This document shows, in pieces, positions 26,469 through 34,321 of a stretch of 64,000 nt of DNA (position 1 is its first letter; every line of letters starts with the position of its first letter). Source of the DNA: Myxococcales bacterium (lineage in GTDB: Bacteria; Myxococcota; UBA796; SXON01); the NCBI GenBank assembly GCA_009692585.1, contig SHYX01000028.1, positions 1 through 64,000 of the forward strand, written 5' to 3'. The translations under genes and the position numbers were made by a program. The notes under the pieces were generated by a model, which did no database searches, was not told where the DNA came from, and was given only the letters and a program-made list of their open reading frames with translations.

Positions 26469-27928
26469 GCGCGCCGCTCGATCGCCTGCGTCGCGAGGTC
26501 GAGGAGCCCGGCTGCATCCCCCGGAAGGGTTCCCAACCTGGCGATGGCGCGGGCGCGATGCGCTCTCGCCCGACCCAGGCAGCGATCAATGGCCGCCGGG
26601 CCCCCGCCCTCGTCACGCCCCACCAGGAACGGGTAGCTGATCCGACCGGCGCGGAGGTCCTGGCCGGGTTCCTTGCCCAGCGTGGCCTGCTCCCCCACCA
26701 CGTCGAGTACGTCGTCGACGAGCTGGAAGCCGAGGCCGAGCTCCAGGCCGAAGGCGAACAGTCGCTTCTGCAGGCGGGGGGGCGCGCCTCCGGCTGACGC
26801 GCCGAGCTCGGCGGCCGCGGCGAACAGGCGGGCCGTCTTCAGGGTGGCGATTTCGGTCCAGACCACCATCGGCATCTCGAGGTCATGGGCGTGCCGCAGC
26901 TCGGTCCTCTGCCCCTCCAAGAGCGCCAGGAGCGTCGGTGTCAGCGCCGGGCGGTCGAGCGCGACCCGGGTGATGTGCCACATCGCCACGCCGGTCGCGA
27001 ACGCCGGGCTGGTCACCCGGTGGAGCGCCGGAGCCCCCCGGCGCAGGTCGGCCCCGTCCAGGATGTCGTCGAGGAGCAGGGATGCCGTGTGCACCCACTC
27101 CACGGCGGCGGCCGCAGGCAGGGCGGCGGCGGGGTCCCCACCCACGGCGCGGGCGGCCTCGAGCACCAGCCGCGCCCGCAGTCGTTTCCCGCCGCGCGCC
27201 ACGAGCCATCGGGACGCGGTCCGAATCGGTCCGCCGGCCGGGAGGGTCGCCATCATGGCGCGGGTGAGCGGATCGTCGGGAACGTCGACCGGAGGCAGCC
27301 AATGGGGCACCCAGCCCTCGCTGGGCGGCCGGCCGGCTGGGGGGCGGAGCCCGGCGAGCAGGCGCTCCCGGGCGTCGCAGTCGGAGAGCGCGCTGAGGGC
27401 CTCAGCAGCGGCGACGAGGCCGGAAGCATCCCCGCCGATGCCGAGGCCCAGCCCCATCGCCCAGGCATCCAGGGCCGCGTGGTCGGCATCGCTGACCGCG
27501 CCCACGATCACCCCGGCGGCCACCGCCGAACGCAGGAAAAGGACCGCCTCCGGGATCGGGCTGGCTCCGGGCTCACCGCCGGCGAGTCGATCGGCGACCC
27601 GTCGCAAGAGTACGGCGTCGCGCGTTGCGGTCCGCCGGGCGAGTAGCATGAAGAGCCGGCTGTCGGCCGACAGCCACGCGGTCCGGGTGGCGTCGTCCGG
27701 CGGGCCCAGGTGCACCCGCTGGTTGGTGGCCTCGATCAGCGCCACGGCCACGTCGCCGCCCTCGCGCCAGCGCCGGGTGCCCCACCCGCGCGCGGTGTGC
27801 AACACGATCGCCCCGCCGAGCCCGGCGCGAGGCACGGAGCCGGGGGCCTCGACCCCTCCGGGAATGCGTCCCCAGGCGGTAGCGATCGTGTCGGCGACGG
27901 GCTCCACCAGCATGCCGTACCAGGTCAT
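26465..27928 (-). CDS. Polyprenyl diphosphate synthase with an extra degenerate N-terminal synthase-like domain
   Basis: 487 aa from ATG 27928, well above the ~300-350 aa of one trans-isoprenyl diphosphate synthase. The C-terminal half is complete: GGKRLRARLVLEA (246-258), first Asp-rich motif LLLDDILDGADLRRG (DDxxD at 287-291), KTA at 364-366 and second Asp-rich motif FQLVDDVLDVVGE (405-409). The N-terminal half (about 60-180) keeps the same helical texture; PEAVLFLRSAVAAGVIVG and AMGLGLGIGGDAS line up with the KTA...GLGFQLVDDVLD region but have lost the aspartates. The active half condenses isopentenyl diphosphate onto allylic diphosphates. The dead half may control chain length or binding. 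Coupled to the PAP2-diiron gene. Confidence 0.82.
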   Translation of the reverse strand: MTWYGMLVEPVADTIATAWGRIPGGVEAPGSVPRAGLGGAIVLHTARGWGTRRWREGGDVAVALIEATNQRVHLGPPDDATRTAWLSADSRLFMLLARRTATRDAVLLRRVADRLAGGEPGASPIPEAVLFLRSAVAAGVIVGAVSDADHAALDAWAMGLGLGIGGDASGLVAAAEALSALSDCDARERLLAGLRPPAGRPPSEGWVPHWLPPVDVPDDPLTRAMMATLPAGGPIRTASRWLVARGGKRLRARLVLEAARAVGGDPAAALPAAAAVEWVHTASLLLDDILDGADLRRGAPALHRVTSPAFATGVAMWHITRVALDRPALTPTLLALLEGQRTELRHAHDLEMPMVVWTEIATLKTARLFAAAAELGASAGGAPPRLQKRLFAFGLELGLGFQLVDDVLDVVGEQATLGKEPGQDLRAGRISYPFLVGRDEGGGPAAIDRCLGRARAHRARAIARLGTLPGDAAGLLDLATQAIERRA

Positions 27929-27975
27929 CCCGCCGATGTACCCCGGGGGCGTCCGGACCGGGGTAGATCCTTCGG

Positions 27976-28671
27976 ATGCTCGCCGCGCGCGTGGCCCTGC
28001 CGCTCCTGGACCGCCTGCGCCGCTCGCCCTATGGCGGTTCGTGGCTCGACGGCGCGGCGCTGGGGCTCGACGTCGGCAGCGAGCGCCTTTTCTTCACCAC
28101 CGCGCGCGTCATGCCGTACGCCGAGGAGGCGCTCGACGCCTGGATCCGGTGCGAGGTCACCGATCTGGACCGGATGCTCGCCGGCGCCGCCCCAAAGAGC
28201 CGGGTCGGGTACGCGCTGGGGGACCGCGACGAGCCGGCACGGCTCAAACAGGCCCGCGCGGTGTTGGCCCTCGCGGGGCTCGGCTGGTGTGGTCCGTGGC
28301 CCGACCCCGCTGCCGATGTCGAGCTGGTGGCGCTGACGCGACGAGCGTGCCTTGACGTCGCCATCGGCCCGGGGGATCGGGTGGGGCCGCTGTTTCCGTC
28401 GGCCGCGCCAGCCTCGCTCACGACGGTCTCCGTGCGCTTCACCGACGGTGCGCGTCCCCGTTGGTGTACCCTCGGGCTGAGCGACACCGTCGGCGCGCCG
28501 GAGTTCTGGACCGACCTCGACGCGCGTCTGCTCCGCATCGCCACGTTGCATTGGCTGGAGGAGGGCTCGTTGCCGCGCACGCTCCAGACGGACCAGGGGC
28601 TCCTGCGCTTCGAGGTGGCCCCGCTCCCGCTGCCGCACGCGCTCACTTCGCTGGTCCGGGTGCGGGCGTGA
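27976..28671 (+). CDS. Conserved-looking hypothetical protein
   Basis: 231 aa from ATG 27976, divergent from the prenyl synthase across 47 bp and coupled to the downstream transporter (GTGA). No signal peptide or membrane helix. Codon use is strongly GC-biased at third positions as in its neighbours, supporting a real gene. The middle holds ARRVMPYAEEALDAW-like helical sequence and the C-terminal half alternates strands (TTVSVRFTDGARPRW, RFEVAPLPLPHAL). I recognise no family or catalytic motif. Confidence 0.7.
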   Translation: MLAARVALPLLDRLRRSPYGGSWLDGAALGLDVGSERLFFTTARVMPYAEEALDAWIRCEVTDLDRMLAGAAPKSRVGYALGDRDEPARLKQARAVLALAGLGWCGPWPDPAADVELVALTRRACLDVAIGPGDRVGPLFPSAAPASLTTVSVRFTDGARPRWCTLGLSDTVGAPEFWTDLDARLLRIATLHWLEEGSLPRTLQTDQGLLRFEVAPLPLPHALTSLVRVRA

Positions 28672-29831
28672 CCGGCCGCCGCGCGCTGGTCGGCGCCACC
28701 GTGCTGGCGTTGGCGTCGGGGCTCCCGATGGGCGTGCTCAGCGAGTTCTTGCCGGTCTACCTCAAGCAGACCGGCGCCAGCGTCGAAGTGGTGGGGGCGG
28801 CGAGCGCGCTCCTGGCGCCCTACACCTTCAAGGCGGCGTGGTCACCGCTGGTGGAGCGGCTGGGGCACCTGCGCGCCCAGGCGGTGGTGATGCTCCTCGG
28901 CATCGCCGGGATCTGTGCGCTCGGACCGCAGCTTGGGGCGGCGCTCATTCCCGCGTTCTTCGTGGTCGCGGTGCTCAGCGCCACGCAGGACGTGGCCATC
29001 GACGGGTGGGTCGTGGCCCTGGTGCCGCTTGAGCACCAGGGGCGCGCGGCGGGGCTGCGGGTGGCCGGGTACCGGATCGCCATGGCGCTGACCGGGGGCG
29101 GGGCGTTGTGGTTGAGCGCTTCTTGGGGTTGGAGCGGCGCCTGGTGGGCCATCTCGGCGCTGTGCGTGGGCGTGGCCGGGCTCGTGGCGCGCCTGCCGCG
29201 ACCGCCGGTCGCCGCGCCAACCAGCACCCCGGCCTATTTCGTCGAGCTCGGTCGGTGGCTCCGCGAGCGTGGCGCGCTGGCCGCGCTGGCCTTCGCCCTC
29301 TGCTACAAGCTGGGCGACGCGGCGATGGCCCCGATGGTGAAGCTCTTCTGGCTCGATGCGGGCTTGTCCGTGGAGGATGTCGGGCTCTACAGCGTGCTGC
29401 TGGGCTCGATCGTGACCGGGTTCGGCGCGCTCGCCGGCGGTGAGGTGGTGAGCCGCATCGGGCAGGTGCGGTCGATCTTCCTGTTGGGTGGGCTCCAGTT
29501 GGCCAGCAACCTGGTCTACGGCGCGGTCGCGCTGGCTCCGACGCGGCTGGCCATCCTCGGCGCGGGCGGTTTCGAGTCGCTTACCCAGGGGTTGGGTACG
29601 GCCCCGCTGTTCGCCGTGCTGATGCGGGCGTGTGGGCGGGAGCAACCCGCGGTGCGGTTCGCCATCCTCACCGCCACCGCGGCGCTCGGGCGGACCATCG
29701 CTGGTGGCATATCCGGCTTTGCAGCAAGTGAGATCGGCTATTCTGGCTGGTTTTTTGTCACGACCATCTTCGCGCTTCCGGCGCTGGCGCTCGCCCCGCT
29801 TCTCGACCGAGGACCGCGTGATCTACCCTGA
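28668..29831 (+). CDS. AmpG-like major facilitator superfamily transporter
   Basis: 387 aa from GTG 28668 (GTGA overlap). About twelve hydrophobic segments. Features shared with AmpG muropeptide permeases and relatives are the opening SGLPMGVLSEFLPVYLKQ, TFKAAWSPLVERLG, SATQDVAIDGWVVAL (the Asp-rich helix typical of AmpG) and FALCYKLGDAAMAPMV. AmpG imports GlcNAc-anhydroMurNAc peptides for wall recycling; related acetyl-CoA transporters share these motifs. The last codons overlap the start of a frameshifted DUF5522-type gene. Confidence 0.82.
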   Translation: MTGRRALVGATVLALASGLPMGVLSEFLPVYLKQTGASVEVVGAASALLAPYTFKAAWSPLVERLGHLRAQAVVMLLGIAGICALGPQLGAALIPAFFVVAVLSATQDVAIDGWVVALVPLEHQGRAAGLRVAGYRIAMALTGGGALWLSASWGWSGAWWAISALCVGVAGLVARLPRPPVAAPTSTPAYFVELGRWLRERGALAALAFALCYKLGDAAMAPMVKLFWLDAGLSVEDVGLYSVLLGSIVTGFGALAGGEVVSRIGQVRSIFLLGGLQLASNLVYGAVALAPTRLAILGAGGFESLTQGLGTAPLFAVLMRACGREQPAVRFAILTATAALGRTIAGGISGFAASEIGYSGWFFVTTIFALPALALAPLLDRGPRDLP

Positions 29832-30022
29832 GCTGACCCCCCCCGGCAGATCGCGGTCCACGCCGACGCGGAGGCCCGCGGCCAGCCGGGGTACCTCGAC
29901 CCCTACACCGGCTACTTCGTCCTGACGGCGACGGCGTTGCGGGGGCAGGGGCGCTGCTGTGGCCGCGGGTGCAGGCACCGCCCGTGGGACCAGGTCGAAC
30001 AGGAGCGCGCGGGACGCCCGAC
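29818..30022 (+). pseudogene. DUF5522-type small protein interrupted by a frameshift in a C-run
   Basis: A GTG at 29818 opens VIYPELTPPG, then an eight-C run (29837-29844) breaks the frame. The zero frame from 29847 continues QIAVHADAEARGQPGYLDPY, TGYFVLTATAL and GRCCGRGCRH. This is the DUF5522 pattern (AHADALARGEPGYxDPxTGLxVLT ... CCGxGCRHCPY). The segment that should read CRHCPY reads CRHRPW, so one metal-type Cys is also lost. Either the C-run length is wrong in this assembly and the gene is intact up to that point, or it is decaying. It overlaps the transporter gene's end by 14 bp. Confidence 0.6.
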
Positions 30023-30085
30023 CCGCCGGGGGCGATGCCGACGCCGGCGACTTCTGCTACAATCCCGGTTCTCGACGAGGCCTGC

Positions 30086-31972
30086 TTGCGCTCCACTCTG
30101 CGATTCGCCCTCCCTCTCGGTCTGCTTGGCTGCGGGCCCGTCGGCGGCGAGAAGCTCAACACCAACGTGGACGCCGACGGGGACGGCATCTTTGCGGTCA
30201 ACGACTGCAACGATCAGGACGGGATGATCGGGAAGGCGGCGGTCTACTACTACGACGGCGACCTCGACGGTCACGGCACCCCCGAGGTGTCCGACACCTT
30301 CTGCGTGGCGCCGGAGGGGTACGTCAAGGTCGGCGACGATTGTGACGACGGAAACCCGGTGGCGTACCCAGGCTTCGGCGAGCTCTGCGATGGCGTGGAC
30401 AACGACTGCGATGGCGAGATCGATCCCGGCATGGTCATGCTCCCCTTCTACGCAGACACTGATGCCGACGGCTACGGCGACCTCGCCGCCACCGTGCAGG
30501 ACTGCACCGCCCCCGAGGGTTTCGTCGGGGACGCCACCGACTGCGACGATGGCGCCGCGGCGGTCAATCCCGGCGCGACCGAGGTCTGCAACGAGCTGGA
30601 CGACGACTGTGACACCCTCGTCGATGCCGATGACGACTCCCTCGACGTCGATTCGGCGCTGGTGGTCTACACCGACGGCGACGGCGACGGGTACGGCGAT
30701 CTGGCCTCGATGGTCGTGGTCTGCGAGGCAGCAGATGGGCAGATCGCCGACGGCTCCGACTGTGACGACGCGACGGCGGCGGTGAACCCGGCGGCGGTCG
30801 AGCTGTGCAATGGTGGGGACGACGACTGCGACGGCGAGATCGACATCGGCGCCGCGGACGCCTTGACCTGGTACGCCGACGCCGACGGCGACGGCTTCGG
30901 TGACACGGCGACGTCCGCCCTGGCCTGCGAGGCGCCCGCCAACCACCTCGCCGACAACTCCGACTGTGACGACGACGCCCCGGCGGTGAATCCGGCCGCA
31001 GCCGAGGTGTGCGACACCCTCGACAACAACTGTGACGGCGTCATCGACACCGACGCCATCGACATGGGCACGTGGTACGCCGACGCCGACGGCGACACCT
31101 ACGGTGACGTGGCGGTGAGCACCGTCGCCTGCGACGCGCCGGCCAACACCGTTGCCGACGCGACGGACTGCGATGACACCGACACCACCGCGTTCCCGGG
31201 GGCGGTCGAGGTCTGTGGTGGCGCTGAACTCGACTGCGACGGCAACGCGCCCGAGCGGTGCACCTCCTGTGCCGAGGCGCTCGCCGACGGGTACACCACC
31301 GACGGCCTAATCTTCATCGACGTGGACGGCTTCGGCGGCGCGGTCCCCGAGGTCCAGGTGTGGTGCGACCAGACCACCGACGGCGGCGGCTGGACGCTCA
31401 TCCAACGCACGGTCTGGGATTGGGCCGACACCTCGCTGCTCATGACCGACTACGCGGACTGGTACGGGGTCCATCAGGGAGCCGCCACCACCGGCGAGGT
31501 CTTCCGCCTCGCGGGCGTGGCCTGGAGCACCGTGGGCGCGGGCGGCGAGATGATGGGCGTGCACCACGCGCGCGATTCCAGCAGCCTCGGCGATTGCGAC
31601 CCGCTCTACTACACCGGCAGCGGCGGCACGATCACCGCCACCTCCACCGCGGCCGATCTGGGCGCGTTCTCGAGCACGGTGAACCTGACCAACGTGGCCG
31701 CGCTCTCGACCACCGACAGCGGGCCGTCGTCGGTGTGTGTGAACAACTACGATGCGGTGCCGTGGTTCTACAGCACGTGCTGCTCGACCTGCCCCTCGTT
31801 CTGGTCCAGCTATTGGACGGACGAAGCGCATCCGATGATCGGGTACTCGGATTCCGCCGCGGACATCAACGGCCGGACTGCGGCGGACACCTGCCCATCG
31901 GGCGCGGCGCTGCCCAACGAGGGCGGGGGCGGCTACGAGGGCGTCAACGTGATGGAGTTCTACCTGCGATAG
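30086..31972 (+). CDS. MopE-repeat lipoprotein with fibrinogen-like C-terminal domain
   Basis: 628 aa from TTG 30086, chosen because GAGG ends five bases upstream and the sequence gives a lipoprotein signal (RSTLRFALPLGLLGC). An in-frame ATG at 30035 is the alternative. Five full and one partial MopE-type units follow, each with DCDD ... NPGATEVC ... DDDCD spacing and intervening WYADADGDGFGD, which are calcium- or copper-binding-like repeats common in Myxococcota. From about residue 425 the domain changes to a fibrinogen C-terminal-like fold: VWCDQTTDGGGWTLIQRTVW is its hallmark, with Cys pairs after it and a C-terminal EGVNVMEFYLR. Fibrinogen-like domains bind acetylated sugars, so a surface lectin is a reasonable inference. 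Confidence 0.82.
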   Translation: MRSTLRFALPLGLLGCGPVGGEKLNTNVDADGDGIFAVNDCNDQDGMIGKAAVYYYDGDLDGHGTPEVSDTFCVAPEGYVKVGDDCDDGNPVAYPGFGELCDGVDNDCDGEIDPGMVMLPFYADTDADGYGDLAATVQDCTAPEGFVGDATDCDDGAAAVNPGATEVCNELDDDCDTLVDADDDSLDVDSALVVYTDGDGDGYGDLASMVVVCEAADGQIADGSDCDDATAAVNPAAVELCNGGDDDCDGEIDIGAADALTWYADADGDGFGDTATSALACEAPANHLADNSDCDDDAPAVNPAAAEVCDTLDNNCDGVIDTDAIDMGTWYADADGDTYGDVAVSTVACDAPANTVADATDCDDTDTTAFPGAVEVCGGAELDCDGNAPERCTSCAEALADGYTTDGLIFIDVDGFGGAVPEVQVWCDQTTDGGGWTLIQRTVWDWADTSLLMTDYADWYGVHQGAATTGEVFRLAGVAWSTVGAGGEMMGVHHARDSSSLGDCDPLYYTGSGGTITATSTAADLGAFSSTVNLTNVAALSTTDSGPSSVCVNNYDAVPWFYSTCCSTCPSFWSSYWTDEAHPMIGYSDSAADINGRTAADTCPSGAALPNEGGGGYEGVNVMEFYLR

Positions 31973-31977
31973 CGGAA

Positions 31978-32961
31978 CTACCGCGCCAACGCCAGCAGCG
32001 ACCTGACCTCCTGTCGCAGGCGCACCACCTCCTCGCTGTAGAAGGCGTAGCCGCCGGCGCTGGCGTTGCGCGCCTGATGCTTGCGCATGGCCAGCGTCGT
32101 GAGCGCGCGCACGTACTGCTGGTGGGGAATGCCCTTGGGGACCCAGTTGACGCGGGTGCGACGGAAGTAGTTCCCCACGGCGCGCGCGTGGGCGAGGGGC
32201 AGGGACTCCCGCTGCACCTCGTCGGCCAGCTCGCGACGGATGGTGGCGCGTTCTTCCCACAGGGCCAGCTGGAACACCGCGAAGAGCACTGCGAACTCGA
32301 CGATGAACAGCGCCAGGTTCGCGAAGAGGTAGGCGTCGTTGCCCACGATGCCGCCCACGGTGAGCATGCCGTTCCAGGTGGCGTGGATGCCAATCGCCAC
32401 ACCGAAGCCCACCGGGAGGGCGGCGATCTTCCAGCCGAGGCCGCGGAAGCGCGCGAAGCCGAGCATGGCGCCGACGCAGCTCGTGGCGCACGCGTGCATC
32501 ACCGCCGAGAAGAAGGTGCGCAGAAACACCGTCATCAGCCAGCTGGCGATGTCGCCGCTGGCCGCCACGTTGATGAAGTAGAAGAGATTCTCGGTCATGC
32601 CGAAGCCAAGCCCCGCGGCGGCGCCGTACACGAATCCGTCGGTGGCGTTGTCGAAGTGCCTTGAGAACATCACCGCGAACAGCACCAGCGCCTTCATCGG
32701 CTCTTCCACGATCGGCGCCACGAGCACCGCGCCGAAGGTGCCGGCCCGTTCGGGGCCGACCAGCAAGCCGAGCCCGGCGATCAAGCTCTCGTTGCCGATG
32801 AGCGCGAAGCTGACGGCCCCGCACGCTCCCCACAGAAAAGTCAGGAGGAACAGCCACAACGGCTCGCGGTCGTGCCGGTCGAGGTACCACATCACCAGCA
32901 GAAAGGTGAGCATCGGCACCGACGCACACACGACGCTCAACAGCGACAACAGCAGGAACAC
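31978..32961 (-). CDS. PrsW-family intramembrane metalloprotease
   Basis: 327 aa with about eight membrane segments. Family motifs are all present: APIVEEPMKALVLFA (EExxK), FVYGAAAGLGFGMTENLFYF (the FxxGxxxGxGFAxxEN motif) and the two membrane histidines in VMHACATSCVG and IHATWNG. PrsW-type proteases cut membrane proteins such as anti-sigma factors within the bilayer; none is encoded next to it here. A charged C-terminal tail of ~90 residues is cytoplasmic in appearance. Convergent with the MopE-fibrinogen gene, stops 5 bp apart. Confidence 0.88.
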   Translation of the reverse strand: MFLLLSLLSVVCASVPMLTFLLVMWYLDRHDREPLWLFLLTFLWGACGAVSFALIGNESLIAGLGLLVGPERAGTFGAVLVAPIVEEPMKALVLFAVMFSRHFDNATDGFVYGAAAGLGFGMTENLFYFINVAASGDIASWLMTVFLRTFFSAVMHACATSCVGAMLGFARFRGLGWKIAALPVGFGVAIGIHATWNGMLTVGGIVGNDAYLFANLALFIVEFAVLFAVFQLALWEERATIRRELADEVQRESLPLAHARAVGNYFRRTRVNWVPKGIPHQQYVRALTTLAMRKHQARNASAGGYAFYSEEVVRLRQEVRSLLALAR

Positions 32962-33016
32962 CGACGCTCCGGGAGGGGGCGGAAAGCTATACCGGCGGGG
33001 GCCTTTGCGGCCCTGC

Positions 33017-33460
33017 CTACCCCAGCATCGCCTTGAGTTCGCCCGATTCGTGCAGTTGCTTGAGGATGTCGGAGCCGCCGACGAACTCGCCGCCGATGAA
33101 CACCTGCGGGATGGTCGGCCAGTTGCTATAGTCCTTGACGCCGTCGCGGACGTCGGCGTCGCTCAGCACGTCGAAGGTGGCGAAAGGAACGCCGTAGGAC
33201 TTGAGGATTCCCGAGGCCGAGGCCGAGAAGCCACAGCTGGGCGCACCCGGATTCCCCTTCATGAACAACACCACCTTGTTCGCTTTGACGAAGGTGTCCA
33301 CGTACTCACGGACGGGTTGGCTGCCCCGCGGCGAGGGCGGATCCTCCTCTTCGGCGGGCGGGGCCGGCGGTCGCGCCATCGGCAGCGGAACCGGTGCACG
33401 GGGCGGTGGGCTGCCCCCGACGAGGGGCAGGCGGCGCTTGATGCGGTCGAGGATTCCCAT
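33017..33460 (-). CDS. grxD: Monothiol glutaredoxin (Grx4/GrxD type) with Pro-rich N-terminal extension
   Basis: 147 aa. The C-terminal ~100 residues are a monothiol glutaredoxin: VVLFMKGNPGAPSCGFSASA with the CGFS active site, TFDVLSDADVRDG, NWPTIPQVFIGGEFVGGSD and the terminal helix. CGFS glutaredoxins bind and transfer [2Fe-2S] clusters using glutathione. The first ~45 residues are a basic, Pro-rich extension (GGSPPPRAPVPLP) not found in E. coli GrxD. A ribosome-binding site GAGGAG lies seven bases before the ATG. Confidence 0.93.
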   Translation of the reverse strand: MGILDRIKRRLPLVGGSPPPRAPVPLPMARPPAPPAEEEDPPSPRGSQPVREYVDTFVKANKVVLFMKGNPGAPSCGFSASASGILKSYGVPFATFDVLSDADVRDGVKDYSNWPTIPQVFIGGEFVGGSDILKQLHESGELKAMLG

Positions 33461-33536
33461 GGGCGACTCCTCACCCCTTGTAGCTGGAAAAGCGGGCGAG
33501 TGGATGTGGCCGCGGTCACCACGTTATGCGCCTCGC

Positions 33537-34304
33537 ATGCGCACCCTGCCCCTGTTCGTGCTCCTCGCGTCCTGCTCCGGCGGCTCTGACGCCGACACGG
33601 CGGCCGCGGGCAGCGGCATCGTGGCCACCATCTTCACGCCGAAGGACGGCCAGGAGTTCGAGTGGGATGACCTCATCGAGCTTGAAGTCCGGGTGCGCGA
33701 GGGGCAGGAGACCCCGTCGTTCCGGTCGGTGGTCTGGACGGTCGGGAACGTGACGGCCAAGGGCGAATACGCGACGCTCGACGCGGATCGGGCCGGGGAA
33801 GGGGAGGTCAACGTCAAGGTCGAGCTCGCGGTCGGCCTCGAAAAGTACTCCGACACCGTCGTGGTCACCATCGGCGGCAAAGGCGGCGACACGGGCGACG
33901 ACACCGGGAACGACACCGGCAACGACACCGGGGTGGTCGGCTCGCTGAACTATGCCGGCAGCATGAGCACCCACATCTGGTATGATGGTGAGTACGGCGC
34001 CTTCGATGCGGATTGTCCGGGCACGGTGTCGGTGAACATCGCCGAGGACGGGACGATGAGCGGGACCGGCTGGTGCAAGGCCGACGGCGAGTACGACTTC
34101 TACTTCACCATCGAGGGCAAGCAGAAGGGTGGCGGCGCGCTCAGCGGCGACCTCATCGGTGAGGTGGACGGCAACGTGGCGCGTACTCCCTTCACCGGCA
34201 CCGGCCAGGACGGCGAAACGCTCAACGCCAGCTACGACAAGACCTTCAACGACAGCGGCGAGAGCGTGCGGATCGCCGGTACCTGGACCGCATCGCCCGT
34301 GTAG
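33537..34304 (+). CDS. Lipoprotein with Ig-like domain and Asp-Thr-Gly linker, function unknown
   Basis: 255 aa from ATG 33537. The lipoprotein signal is MRTLPLFVLLASC. An N-terminal beta domain (about 30-115, IVATIFTPKDGQEFEWDD) resembles Ig-like folds that begin bacterial surface lipoproteins. A low-complexity linker GGDTGDDTGNDTGNDTG follows, then a C-terminal beta domain with two Cys (DCPGTV, GTGWCKADGEY) and an even strand rhythm. Asp-Thr-Gly linkers of this kind recur in myxobacterial surface proteins. No enzymatic motif is visible. Confidence 0.78.
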   Translation: MRTLPLFVLLASCSGGSDADTAAAGSGIVATIFTPKDGQEFEWDDLIELEVRVREGQETPSFRSVVWTVGNVTAKGEYATLDADRAGEGEVNVKVELAVGLEKYSDTVVVTIGGKGGDTGDDTGNDTGNDTGVVGSLNYAGSMSTHIWYDGEYGAFDADCPGTVSVNIAEDGTMSGTGWCKADGEYDFYFTIEGKQKGGGALSGDLIGEVDGNVARTPFTGTGQDGETLNASYDKTFNDSGESVRIAGTWTASPV

Positions 34305-34321
34305 CAGGATATCCCCGTCGC

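Noticed and set aside
29937..30227. Longer protein continuing the DUF5522 frame to 30227
   Set aside because: After the Cys motif the translation becomes Arg/Ser/Thr-rich and runs through the lipoprotein start region, so only the first part is credible.
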